Source: Armatimonadaceae bacterium
GTDB lineage: Bacteria > Armatimonadota > Armatimonadia > Armatimonadales > Armatimonadaceae
DNA length: 64,000 nt
Assembly: GCA_030447685.1 (NCBI GenBank)
Contig: JAUJOK010000013.1
Location: forward strand, 23,134-87,133
Reading direction: 5' to 3'
Shown: piece after piece, positions 54,980 through 64,000 of the stretch
Position numbering within the stretch: position 1 is the stretch's first letter
How the letters are laid out: every line of letters starts with the position of its first letter
Position numbers and translations under genes: made by a program
Notes under the pieces: generated by a model
What the model was told of the DNA's origin: nothing
The model's input: only the letters and a program-made list of their open reading frames with translations
Databases searched by the model: none

Positions 54980-56254
54980 ATGGATAGATTGGCAAGAATT
55001 CCCCTGCTGCCGCGCGCGTGGCGCGGACAGTCGTCCCTGCCTGCGCCGCCGCCACTGCCGTCGCCCAGCGAGATGAACCCGCGTATCGCCACCGTGGCCC
55101 GCCGCGCGCGCGCCGTTTCCCCGGATACCCGCGTGGGCTTTGTTTCCGAAATATTGCGTATGGGACCTTATCGGGCCGTGCCGGTTCTGCAAGGCGAACG
55201 CCTAACGGGCATGGTAACGGAAAACGATCTGCTCCAGGCGCTGCTCAAAGCCGCCGATGCCACGGCGCGAGCGCGCGTGCGCGAGATGCCGGTTTCCGCC
55301 CTGATGACGCCGCCGATGGCGTTCGCGACACCGGCGATGCGCGTTTCCGAAGCCGCCGTACTATTTTCGGCGACCGGCGCGGAAGCGCTGCCGGTAATCG
55401 ATGAGTTCGGCGCCTACCTGGGAATGGTCGGCCCGTCCGACCTGGTGCGGGACCTGGTGCGCCCGTTCCGCCCGCCGGTGGTGGGCGGCATGGCGACGCC
55501 ACTGGGGGTTTACCTGACAACCGGAGCCGTTTCCGGCGGGGCGGGCACGCTGGCGCTGCTGCTTATGGGCCTCGTTATGTTCGTCGTTCATCTGCTGTGT
55601 TTCGGCCTGGGAAACGCCGCGCAAACCGGATGGACGGCGGCCTTCGGCGATCCGCTGGCCGCGCTGCCCACTTCTCTGAGTATCGCCGTGGGCGACGTGC
55701 TTCCTTATATCCTGCAAATCGGTCTGCTCCTTATCCTGCTGCGTCTGTCTCCGATAGCCGGATATCATGCCGCCGAGCATCAGGTGGTGCATGCTCTTGA
55801 GCGCGCGGAGCCGTTGATGGTGGAAACGGTCCGGGTAATGCCGCGAGTGCATCCGCGCTGCGGCACGAACCTGGTAGCCGGTATGATGATCCTGCTACTG
55901 GGCGTAACGGTCCTCAGCCCCTATATAGGCGAGTGGTCGTACCTGCTGTCGGCGCTGATGGCCTTTGTCTACTGGCGAAGCCTGGGCGGATGGCTTCAGC
56001 AGCACTTTACCACGCGTCCGGCGACCGACCGCCAGATCGAGAGCGGAATCCGAGCAGCCCGCGAGCTTCTGGACCAGCACGGACGCGCGCCTTATGCCCC
56101 CACCCGCCCCCCGATGCGTTTGTGGCGCATGGGCTTTTTGCAGATTTTCAGCGGCTTTTGTATCGGCTGGAGCCTTCTGCATCTGGCAATCTACCTGTCA
56201 CCGTGGCTGCATCGGACGCTGATGCCGTACCTGGGCGATTTGATGCTTTTTTAG
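54980..56254 (+). CDS. CBS-pair / DUF1385 membrane fusion protein
   Basis: 424 residues. Residues 37-155 form a CBS pair ('YRAVPVLQGERLTGMVTEND' and 'GAEALPVIDEFGAYLGMVGP'), which binds adenylates. From residue 162 comes DUF1385 with 'PPVVGGMATPLGVYL', several helices, 'GYHAAEHQVVHALE' and 'HPRCGTNLV', a membrane family of unknown function. The fusion suggests adenylate sensing by the membrane part. The start codon lies 10 bases after a TATAG-like box, so translation may be leaderless. argS follows 31 bases on. Confidence 0.82.
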   Translation: MDRLARIPLLPRAWRGQSSLPAPPPLPSPSEMNPRIATVARRARAVSPDTRVGFVSEILRMGPYRAVPVLQGERLTGMVTENDLLQALLKAADATARARVREMPVSALMTPPMAFATPAMRVSEAAVLFSATGAEALPVIDEFGAYLGMVGPSDLVRDLVRPFRPPVVGGMATPLGVYLTTGAVSGGAGTLALLLMGLVMFVVHLLCFGLGNAAQTGWTAAFGDPLAALPTSLSIAVGDVLPYILQIGLLLILLRLSPIAGYHAAEHQVVHALERAEPLMVETVRVMPRVHPRCGTNLVAGMMILLLGVTVLSPYIGEWSYLLSALMAFVYWRSLGGWLQQHFTTRPATDRQIESGIRAARELLDQHGRAPYAPTRPPMRLWRMGFLQIFSGFCIGWSLLHLAIYLSPWLHRTLMPYLGDLMLF

Positions 56255-56285
56255 GCGAACCTACCAAGGGAACGAACCCAAACGC

Positions 56286-58019
56286 ATGATTAAAGAACAG
56301 CTCACGCAGGTAGTGGCGGACGCCGTCGCGGCGTGCCGGGAACAGGGCGTCCTGCCGCTGCCGCCGGAAGATACGCTGCCGCCCATTGAGATAGATGTGC
56401 CGCGCAATGCCGGATTCGGCGACTATGCCACCAATGTGGCTCTGGTACTGGCAAAGGTCGTCCGCAAACCACCCCGTCAGGTCGCCGAAAGCATCGTCGG
56501 GAAGCTGCGCTTTGCCTACGGCAGCCCGCTTCAGTCGGCGGAGGTCGCCGGTGCGGGCTTTATCAACTTCCGCCTCGCGCCCGGCTTCCTGGGCGACGCC
56601 CTGCGGCAGATCGTCCGCGAAGGGGACGCTTTCGGGCGCTCCGACGTGGGCAAAGGGCAGCGCGTTCTGGTGGAGTTCGTTTCCGCCAACCCCAACGGCC
56701 CGGTGACGGTGGCGCACGGACGAGGCGGGGCTATCGGGGATGCGCTGGCGGCGCTGCTGGACTGGACAGGGCACCGCGTAGCGCGCGAGTTCTATATCAA
56801 CGATGCGACGAACTCGACGCAGATGAAGACCTTCGCTCGTTCCGTTTTTGCCCGTTACCGGCAGCTTCTGGGCGGCGATGACACGGTTCCCGAGGACGGC
56901 TATCCCGGTGAGTACGTAATCGACATCGCGCGTGATATTCTGGAGCGCGACGGCGAAAAGTATAAAGACCTGTCTCTCGACGAGGCCGTGCCGCTTTTCC
57001 TCGATCTCGCCACCCAGGGCATGCAGGAACAGCAGGAGGCTGCCCTGCGCGGCTTCGGCATCGTCTACGACAATTGGTACTCCGAAAAGGCGCTGCACGA
57101 AAAGGGAGCGGTCGAGGCGGTTCTGGAGGAACTGAAGGCGCGCGGTCACGCCGAAGAAGAGAACGGCGCGCTGTGGCTTCGCTCTACCCGTCTTGACCTG
57201 GGTGACGACAAGGACCGGGTGCTGGTGCGCGCGGACGGCTCGGCTACCTATATCGCGGGCGATCTGGCGTACCACAAAGACAAGTTTTCGCGTGGTTTCG
57301 ACCGGCTCATCAATATATGGGGGGCCGACCACCATGGCTATGTCGCCCGCACCAAAGCCGGTCTCGCCGCGCTCGGCTTCGATCCCGCCCGACTGTTCAT
57401 TCTGATCTATCAGCTTGTCCGGCTGCTCAAGAACGGTCAGGAAGTGCGCATGGGCAAGCGCGCCGGGAACTATGTCACCCTGGAAGAGCTTCTGGATGAG
57501 GCGGGCCAGGACGCCGCGCGATTTTTCTTTTTGATGCGCTCCCCGGATTCGCCGCTGGACTTCGACCTGGATTTGGCGAAAAAGCAGGAAAAGGAGAACC
57601 CGGTCTACTACGCGCAGTACGCGCATGCGCGCTGCTGCTCCGTGTTCGAAAAGGCGGGCGCAGCGGGTATCGCCCTGCCCGATGCCGAAACCGCCGACCT
57701 AGCGCTGCTCACCCACGAAGGGGAAATCGCTCTGATCAAAAAGCTGGCTGATTTTCCCGAAGAGGTTCAGGAAGCGGCGGCGGACTGCGCGCCGCAGCGT
57801 ATTCCCCGCTACGTGCTGGATCTGGCCGCGCTGTTCCACGGCTATTACGACCTGGGCAATCGGGACTCCGCGCTCCGCTTCGTGCAGCCGGACAACCCCG
57901 CCCTCACGGCGGCGCGTTTATCGCTGGCAATGGGCGTGCGCGCCGTACTGGCGAACGCTTTCCGCCTGCTGGGTATTTCGGCCCCGGAACGAATGACACG
58001 GGAGGACACCGATGTTTAA
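56286..58019 (+). CDS. argS: Arginyl-tRNA synthetase
   Basis: 577 residues, intact. 'EFVSANPNGPVTVAHGRGGA' (HIGH-like), 'LWLRSTRLDLGDDKDRVLVR', 'GADHHGYVARTKAGLAALG' and 'MGKRAGNYVTLEELLDE' (KMSK-type) are canonical. Charges tRNA-Arg, the signal that the proposed arg-operon leader would read. A class I synthetase with the usual N-terminal Add-1 domain. The last eight bases overlap the next gene. Confidence 0.95.
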   Translation: MIKEQLTQVVADAVAACREQGVLPLPPEDTLPPIEIDVPRNAGFGDYATNVALVLAKVVRKPPRQVAESIVGKLRFAYGSPLQSAEVAGAGFINFRLAPGFLGDALRQIVREGDAFGRSDVGKGQRVLVEFVSANPNGPVTVAHGRGGAIGDALAALLDWTGHRVAREFYINDATNSTQMKTFARSVFARYRQLLGGDDTVPEDGYPGEYVIDIARDILERDGEKYKDLSLDEAVPLFLDLATQGMQEQQEAALRGFGIVYDNWYSEKALHEKGAVEAVLEELKARGHAEEENGALWLRSTRLDLGDDKDRVLVRADGSATYIAGDLAYHKDKFSRGFDRLINIWGADHHGYVARTKAGLAALGFDPARLFILIYQLVRLLKNGQEVRMGKRAGNYVTLEELLDEAGQDAARFFFLMRSPDSPLDFDLDLAKKQEKENPVYYAQYAHARCCSVFEKAGAAGIALPDAETADLALLTHEGEIALIKKLADFPEEVQEAAADCAPQRIPRYVLDLAALFHGYYDLGNRDSALRFVQPDNPALTAARLSLAMGVRAVLANAFRLLGISAPERMTREDTDV

Positions 58020-60699
58020 CCTGCGCGCCCTATTTAGACCTCTCCCCCCTGCCCCCTCTCCTAAAGGAAAGGGGGAGCCAGAACTTCGGGAGGCTCTGCA
58101 AGGCCGTTCGCTCCTGCAGAAGCGTCTGTATTGCCGGTACACCCCCTTTCCTTTAGGAGAGGGGGCAGGGGGGAGAGGTCTCTTACTCGTCCTCGCGCTC
58201 CTTCTTACCTCTGCCCCCGTCCGCGCTTCTCAGGGAACGTTCACGGATGCGGCGGGGGCGAAGCATTCGTGGCGTATCAACCGTTCGCATACGCTGTTCT
58301 GGGACAATGCGCCGTACCTGCCTGTCGGCGGCGTTTTCCAGGCCAAGTCGTGGGCGGCGGCGGCCACCGAAGCGGACTTCCAATCCGATGTGGCGGCGCT
58401 GACGGTGCTTAAAGAGCGGGGCGTCAACGATCTGTACGTGCAGCCCGCGCGCGAAGGCTTGACCCGAATAAAGCCCGCCGCCATTCAGCGCCTTCTCGAC
58501 CATCTCGATGCCAACGGCTTCACGTACGGCATCTCTCTCAATGACGGCCCGCGCGCGCCGCTGATCGGGCACATCGTTCGTCCGGGCGCGTATCGCAAAG
58601 CCGGAGTTACCGGCGGAATTGTCCGCATTCCCGTCGGCGGGTCGGGCACTCTCCTGTCCGCCTTATATTTCGCCGTGAATCCGACCGGCGGCGAGGTAGT
58701 AACGTCGGGCGATGCGACACTGGTAACGGAGGGCGCGCGCGTGGTAGTGCCGCAGGCTGCCAGCGGGACGGCGGTTTTCTTGGTGCCGGAGAAGGTGTAT
58801 GAGCCGCGCGACGGTATGGGCCTGCCGAATCTGTGGGACGGCTTTGACAGCTACCGGGACGCCGTGCTGGTGCTTTTCAGTCAGATAAAGCTGGGCAAGG
58901 GGTTCCGCTTCTTTGTCGATCCTTTGCCGCCGGAGCTGGGTCTGCGGGAAGAGGGTGAACGGTTTATTCCCTCCGGCGACGGTTTTCGTACGGAGTGGGC
59001 CACCTGGCTCAGCGGCAAATACGATCACCTGGAAAAGCTTTACAGCGCCTGGGGTCTGGAGCGTGACCTGAACGTCATCAGTGATGCGGCGACGCTGATA
59101 CCGCTCTGGTCGGGCGGCAAAGGCATCCAGGTGTTTTATGACCGGAAAAACGGGCGGCGCATACAGGGAGATGCCACGCGCTCGCGTTTCTGGAACGATC
59201 TGGACGATTTCAAGGCCGAGTCGGTGCGCCGCTATATGAACACCCTGGCCGATGTGCTCAAGCGCGAGGTCGCCGATGTCCCGGTGGTTTACCGGTCGTC
59301 GGGCCATTCGCGGCTGTTCGCCGGGCTTCCTGCCAAAAGCGGCTTCGACGGTATCGGCATCGAAGCCTACGCGCGGGGCCGTGACCTTATTACCCAGTCG
59401 GCGGGATATATCTACGCCCAGGCCCACGAAGCGCCCAAAGCGATGTGGCTGCCCGTAACCGGCACCCAGGATGTCCGCCAGGATAATAAATCCGCGCCGG
59501 GCTATCCGGCCCGCGACACGCTGTTTTCCGACCTCGACCAACTGCGCGAGATCGGCGCGAAGGGCTTTTTCGTCAATGGCCTGCGTATCGCCGATCCGGG
59601 GCGCAAAAATTTCAATCTGTTGGACGCGCCCGACCAGCTTACCTGGCTGCGTGACTACAAGGCGATGATCTCGGCCCTGTCCGGCCTTCCCGAGTACCAA
59701 CCCAAGGTCGTGTTTTACCCGCGCAGCCTTCCCGTCGCCTCGCTGAAGCCGCTGGTAAACGGCGGATGGTGGCTGCCCACCGACCTTCCGGCTACGTCCT
59801 ACGATTTCGGCCCGGTCGGGCGCGCGTATGGCTTGGCTACCGAGCAGGGAACCGTTTATTATCTGTGGAACCCACACACAACCCGCAAAATTCGGCTGCG
59901 CCTGCCCCCGCTCGCCAAAGACGCACCGCCGGTGCTTTCCAGCGACCCGACCGCTTCGGCGAAAAAAGGCGTGCTGACCGTAACCATCGGGCCGGAACCG
60001 ATAAGCATCCGTAACCTGCCCTACCTGCCTGCGCCGATGGAGACCTTCGAGGAATTGACGAAAGAGGCGGAGACGCTCGTAATGGTGGCGCGGCGGCACA
60101 AAGACCCGCGCAACACCTTGTATCGGGAACGCCTGGACGGTCTGCGTATCCGTTATAAGCAGGACAACCCGCTGCCGACGATCCTGAACTTACAGGAACT
60201 GCTCACGGACCTGCGCCAGTTCGCGCGGCCTTATGAATGGGTGGAGGCCGAAACCGGATCGCACACGTTCGATGAGAATACACATCGCGCCGGAGCGAGC
60301 GGCGGGCAGGTTTTGATTGTCGGCGACCGCGGCAGCGAGGCTCCCCCGGCGACGGCGACGTTCCGGGTGGATATCGAGGACGCGGGACTGTACCACCTAT
60401 GGGTGGCGGCGACGCCCGCCGCGCCGCTGGCGTTCCGCGTGGACGGCGAGCCTATAGCCACCCGCGCCACTTCCAGCGCGCAGGGCGCGTCCTACGCCGA
60501 CGGTCTGGTCTGGACCTATTATGCCTCCATTACCCTTTCTCCGGGCGGTCATCTTCTGGAGATGCGGACGGAAGGATCGGCGACTGTGGACACGCTCCTG
60601 CTGACCCGCAGCGATTTCGTTCCCGACGGCCCTAACCCCCCGCCGATACAGATTATGGAACCCGCGCCGCCGCCGACAGCCGGACCGAACCGCGAATAA
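58012..60699 (+). CDS. Large secreted protein, glycoside-hydrolase-like, with palindromic repeat inside the signal peptide
   Basis: 895 residues as written. ATG 58012 has GGGAGG upstream. Residues 1-8 (MFNLRALF) and 'LLLVLALLLTSAPVRA' make a signal peptide split by a repeat-encoded insert of about 49 residues. The core (100-560) looks like a TIM barrel ('GVNDLYVQPAREGLTRIKPA', 'YGISLNDGPRAPL', 'IGIEAYARGRDL'); near 640 comes a small beta domain, and residues 740-880 ('YEWVEAETGSHTF', 'AGLYHLWVAATPAAP') resemble a carbohydrate-binding module. Family not certain. It is coupled to argS by an eight-base overlap. Confidence 0.7.
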   Translation: MFNLRALFRPLPPAPSPKGKGEPELREALQGRSLLQKRLYCRYTPFPLGEGAGGRGLLLVLALLLTSAPVRASQGTFTDAAGAKHSWRINRSHTLFWDNAPYLPVGGVFQAKSWAAAATEADFQSDVAALTVLKERGVNDLYVQPAREGLTRIKPAAIQRLLDHLDANGFTYGISLNDGPRAPLIGHIVRPGAYRKAGVTGGIVRIPVGGSGTLLSALYFAVNPTGGEVVTSGDATLVTEGARVVVPQAASGTAVFLVPEKVYEPRDGMGLPNLWDGFDSYRDAVLVLFSQIKLGKGFRFFVDPLPPELGLREEGERFIPSGDGFRTEWATWLSGKYDHLEKLYSAWGLERDLNVISDAATLIPLWSGGKGIQVFYDRKNGRRIQGDATRSRFWNDLDDFKAESVRRYMNTLADVLKREVADVPVVYRSSGHSRLFAGLPAKSGFDGIGIEAYARGRDLITQSAGYIYAQAHEAPKAMWLPVTGTQDVRQDNKSAPGYPARDTLFSDLDQLREIGAKGFFVNGLRIADPGRKNFNLLDAPDQLTWLRDYKAMISALSGLPEYQPKVVFYPRSLPVASLKPLVNGGWWLPTDLPATSYDFGPVGRAYGLATEQGTVYYLWNPHTTRKIRLRLPPLAKDAPPVLSSDPTASAKKGVLTVTIGPEPISIRNLPYLPAPMETFEELTKEAETLVMVARRHKDPRNTLYRERLDGLRIRYKQDNPLPTILNLQELLTDLRQFARPYEWVEAETGSHTFDENTHRAGASGGQVLIVGDRGSEAPPATATFRVDIEDAGLYHLWVAATPAAPLAFRVDGEPIATRATSSAQGASYADGLVWTYYASITLSPGGHLLEMRTEGSATVDTLLLTRSDFVPDGPNPPPIQIMEPAPPPTAGPNRE
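58036..58181. repeat. 146-base palindromic element inside a signal-peptide coding region
   Basis: Left arm 58036-58075 and right arm 58142-58181 are exact complements over 40 bases (AGACCTCTCCCCCCTGCCCC and onward), with a 66-base loop. The element is read through without a stop in the gene's frame. Confidence 0.9.
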
Positions 60700-60716
60700 C
60701 AGGCAGGCAAAGAAGA

Positions 60717-61664
60717 ATGGCCGACATCGCCTGTCTGGGGCTTCTGGTCGCCGATACGGTCGGTAAATCTATCGATGCGCTGCCGGCGCGGGGCACGCTG
60801 GACCTGGTGGAGCGTATCGAACTGCACACCGGCGGCTGCGCCGCCAACACCGGCGTTTCCCTGGCGAAACTGGGGGTGCGAACGGCGGTTCTGGGCAAGG
60901 TGGGCGCGGACGGCTTCGGCGATTATATCACCGGCGCGCTCGGCGGACACGGCATCGATGTGCGCGGCGTCCTGCGCGACCCCGGCGTTCCCACAGCGGC
61001 CACCATCGTCGTGGTTCATTCGGATGCGGAACGCTCTTTTCTGCATGTCATCGGCGCGAACGCCGCCTTTACCGACGCCGACGCGGACTGGAATGTCATC
61101 GAGCAAGCGCGCATTCTCCATATCGCCGGGCTGCAATTGATGTCCGCGTTCGAGGGCGAAGGCGTGGCCCGGACACTGAGTGAGGCGAAGCGGCGCGGCC
61201 TTATGACGACCCTCGACACCGTCATGAACCCCCGCTCGCGTGGATGGGACGGCCTCGCGCCCGCGCTGCCGTATCTCGATTGGGCGCTGCCGTCGTTTGA
61301 AGAGGCGGTTCTATTGACGGGAGAAACCAAAGCCCTGCGGCAGGCGCGAAAACTCCAGGCGGCAGGCGCGAAAAATGTCGCAGTCAAGATGGGCGTAAAC
61401 GGCTGCCTGGTCGCCCCGCAGGAAGGCAAAGCCTTCCATGTGCCTGCTTTAACCGTCGAACCCGTAGATGCGCTCGGCGCGGGCGACGCCTGGGCGGCGG
61501 GCTTCCTGACCGGCCTTCTGCACGACTGGCCGCTGGAAAAGACCGCCCGCTTCGCCAACGCCGTCGGTGCCTGCTGTGTCCAGGCGCTGGGCGCAACGAC
61601 GGGCATCAAGCCGCTGGAAGAGACTTTGGAGATGCTGTCTTCTGCGCCCGTCCCCACGGGTTGA
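60717..61664 (+). CDS. PfkB-family sugar kinase
   Basis: 315 residues, ribokinase fold. 'GGCAANTGVSLAKLGVR' (substrate motif), 'VKMGVNGCLVAPQEGKAF' and 'VDALGAGDAWAAGFLTGLL' (catalytic Asp in GAGD) are intact. Carbohydrate specificity is not determinable. The last five codons (VPTG plus stop) lie inside the left arm of a palindromic repeat, so the C-terminus may have been changed by that element. Confidence 0.9.
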   Translation: MADIACLGLLVADTVGKSIDALPARGTLDLVERIELHTGGCAANTGVSLAKLGVRTAVLGKVGADGFGDYITGALGGHGIDVRGVLRDPGVPTAATIVVVHSDAERSFLHVIGANAAFTDADADWNVIEQARILHIAGLQLMSAFEGEGVARTLSEAKRRGLMTTLDTVMNPRSRGWDGLAPALPYLDWALPSFEEAVLLTGETKALRQARKLQAAGAKNVAVKMGVNGCLVAPQEGKAFHVPALTVEPVDALGAGDAWAAGFLTGLLHDWPLEKTARFANAVGACCVQALGATTGIKPLEETLEMLSSAPVPTG

Positions 61665-61812
61665 AAACCCGCGTCTGGGCGGCCTCCGGCCAATCGTCCT
61701 TTGGACGAAAAAAGGCTGGTGGAGAATGCCCGATGCCGGTATGGAGAACTCCCGCACCCGAAGGGTGCTTGGCGGAACGCCACACCCAGACGCGGGTTTT
61801 CAACCCGTGGGG
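61652..61812. repeat. 161-base palindromic repeat overlapping the PfkB stop
   Basis: CCCCACGGGTTGAAAACCCG onward (61652-61679) is exactly complementary to 61785-61812 over 28 bases. The loop contains smaller palindromes (CGTCCTTTGGACG and GCACCCGAAGGGTGC). Confidence 0.88.
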
Positions 61813-61839
61813 ACTGCTCTACGGTATACTGAAAACACT

Positions 61840-64000
61840 ATGCAAGCACGCGAACTACGAAACCGCTATCTGGAGTTCTTTGAAAGCAAAGGGCGCTTCG
61901 GCTGCCCTCCGACTCGCTCGTCGCCGACGACCCCACCCTGCTGTTCACGGTCGCCGGTATGGTGCCGTTCAAGGCCTATTTTGAGGACCGGGCCACGCCG
62001 CCGCGCCGCTCCGTCACCACGACGCAGAAGTGCCTTCGCACCATTGATATCGACGACATCGGCGATACGTCCCACTGCACGTTCTTCGAGATGCTGGGCA
62101 ATTTCAGCTTCGGCGACTATTTTCAGCGAAGCGATCACCTGGGCCTGGGAGTTCCTGATAGACGTTTTGAAGCTGGACCCGGCGAACCTGCGCGTTACCA
62201 TCTTCAAGGACGACGATGCGGCGTTCGCGCTCTGGACGGAGATCGCGGGGCTGCCGCCGGAGCGAATCACCCGTCTGGGCGAGGCCCACAACTACTGGCC
62301 CGCGAACGCTATCGTCGAGAAGCTGCCCGGCCCGTGCGGCCCCTGCTCCGAGATATTTTTCGATCTGAAGCCGGACCTGCCCTTCGACCCCGACTGGGAC
62401 GGCGAGGGCGACCGCTGGCTGGAGATATGGAACCCGTCTTCACGCAGTTCACCGGGGCGGGCGAAGGCGACGATTTCCGGCTTATCCCGCTGACGAAGAA
62501 GAACATCGACACCGGCATGGGTCTGGAACGCACGGCGGCGGCAATCAACCGTCTTGCCGGGCCGTTCGAGACCGACCTGCTGCGCCCGATCATCGCGCGG
62601 CTGGAGAAACTGTCGGACATCACGTACACCTCAACGCCGGACAATCCGCGCGACATCGCGTTCCGGCGCATCGCCGACCATGCCCGCGCGACGACGTTCC
62701 TGCTTGCCGACGGCGTCCGCCCCGGCCCGACGGGACGCGACTATGTTTTGCGTCGCTTGATGCGCCGCGCTATCGTCGCGGGTCTGCGGACGCTGCAATT
62801 CGACCGCCCGTTCCTGGACGCCGTCGTGCCCACCGTTATCGAAGTGATGCATGACCAATACCCCGAGATTGCCGAGCAGCAGGACTATATTCTCGGCCAG
62901 GTCCGCCAGGAAGAGGCGCTTTTCCGCCGCACGCTGGAGAACGGTTTGGCGCGGCTTGAAGAGATGTTCGCAACCGGCGTCTCAGACGGGCTATTGCCGG
63001 GAAATCTCGCCTTCCAGCTTTACGACACGCACGGCCTTCCCTTCGAGATAACCCGCGAGATCGCCGGTGAGCGCGGCATTGTGATTGACGAAGCGGGCTA
63101 TCGGGCGGCGGAGGATGAGGCGCGGCGGCGCTCGCGCGAAGCGGCGGGCGATGTGGTGGTCTGGGGCGCGAAGAACGCCGCGCTGGACGAACTGGTCAAA
63201 TCCCTTTCCCGACGCGCTTTCTGGGCTATACGCAGACCGAGGCGCAGGTGCGCATCGTCGGCCTTATCGTGGACGGCGAGCCTGCTGGAGACGGCCAGTG
63301 ATGGGCAGAAAGTGGATGTTATCCTGGACGAAACGCCGTTTTATGCGGAAGCGGGCGGTCAGGTCGGTGATACCGGCAGCCTTCGCGCCATCACCGGGGC
63401 CTTTTCCGTCACGGACACCAAGAAGCAGGACGGCCTGTATTTCCATATGGGCGCGGTCGCCGACGGCACGCTGACGGTTGGCGATACGGTAGTGGCAGCG
63501 GTGGATGCCGAGCGGCGGCGCGACATCATGCGGAACCACACGGCGACGCACCTGCTCCACAAGGCGCTGCGCGCTCACCTGGGCGGCCATGTCCAGCAGC
63601 GCGGCTCGCTGGTCGCCCCGGACCGCCTGCGCTTCGACTTCCGCGCACGGCCAGGCCCCTTCGCCGGACGACATCCGCACTGTCGAGCACGAAGTCAACC
63701 ACGCGATCCTGAACGAACTGCCCGTCGCAACCGAGGAGAAGCCTATCGATGAGGCGCGCTCTCTCGGGGCCATGATGCTGTTTGGCGAGAAGTACGGCGA
63801 CGTGGTTCGCGTCGTCTCCGTCGGCGGCGACTATTCGCGCGAGTTCTGCGGCGGCACCCATGTCGCCAACGCCGCGCAGATCGGGCCGTTCCGCCTGGTA
63901 TCCGAAGGGTCGGCGGCGGCGGGTGTGCGGCGGGTGGAAGCCCTGACCGGGCGGGGCGCGGAAAGCTACGACGAGGCGCAGATCGAGCGGCTGAAATCGG
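61840..64000 (+). CDS. alaS: Alanyl-tRNA synthetase, partial and with at least five frame breaks
   Basis: Starts MQARELRNRYLEFFESKG and runs off the window. Conserved blocks appear in different frames: 'LLFTVAGMVPFKAYFED', 'TTQKCLRTIDIDDIGD' and 'TFFEMLGNFSFGDYF', then 'EFLIDVLKLDPANL', 'GPCGPCSEIFFD', 'TGMGLERTAAAINRL', 'RNHTATHLLHKALRAHLG' and 'EFCGGTHVANAAQIGPF'. Frame changes fall near 61910, 62130, 62430, 63215 and 63645. An essential enzyme is unlikely to be truly this broken. TATACT stands 10 bases before the ATG (61825-61830). Confidence 0.88.

Overview
The window is GC-rich, densely coding bacterial DNA from a heterotroph with a large carbohydrate-degrading repertoire. Two secreted DUF1559-type pseudopilins with the signature '[18 protein letters not shown]' followed by '[13 protein letters not shown]', a DUF6785-type membrane protein, stacked sulfatases and a LacI regulator beside pilin and glycosidase genes are the combination I associate with Armatimonadota. 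No rRNA or marker phylogeny is available here, so the phylum is an inference.

Layout. 1-6532: end of an unidentified protein, then four consecutive S1-type sulfatases, followed by a truncated pectate-lyase-like gene. 7435-13255: LacI regulator with two overlapping operators, pseudopilin, GH39-like glycosidase, Rieske protein and a DUF6785 membrane protein, probably a sugar-utilisation unit. 13266-14959: an IS3-family element nested in an ISAs1 transposase remnant. 15058-16994: candidate structured RNA with its own promoter and terminator, an HNH nuclease and XerC/D. 17005-23692: moaC-moeA, a four-GAF protein, an RsbW-like kinase and a GGDEF cyclase. 23749-34282: a nearly complete arginine operon on the minus strand (argC, argJ, a toxin-antitoxin pair, argB, argD, argF, two small genes, argG, argH). 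34348-42421: small membrane protein, glycosyltransferases, pseudopilin, ornithine-cyclodeaminase homolog, kinases. 42582-50952: aminotransferase, HisN-like phosphatase, dienelactone hydrolase, HIT, rhamnose mutarotase, HAD, LON-domain protein and rhamnulokinase. 51052-54874: tRNA-Gly, an HD-GYP/GGDEF protein, a repeat-containing secreted small protein and rpmB. 54980-64000: CBS-DUF1385 protein, argS, a large secreted protein, a PfkB kinase and a partial alaS.

The most unusual region is the arginine operon. Its ornithine carbamoyltransferase carries an N-terminal double Clp-N domain in one reading frame behind a strong ribosome binding site. Both glutamates that, as I recall, bind phosphoarginine in ClpC are kept. 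Upstream of argC a sigma70-like promoter is followed by a 35-residue reading frame with seven arginine codons in eleven, alternative base-paired segments and an intrinsic terminator. This looks like classical transcription attenuation by an arginine-rich leader peptide. Together they suggest a way of controlling arginine synthesis that I do not know to be described.

Many conserved genes (argF, argG, alaS, HIT, rhaM, HAD, LON, HD-GYP, the MreB-like gene) contain one or more single- or double-base indels, several in homopolymers. The simplest reading is uncorrected sequencing error in the assembly, so broken genes are annotated as single genes with the breaks noted.
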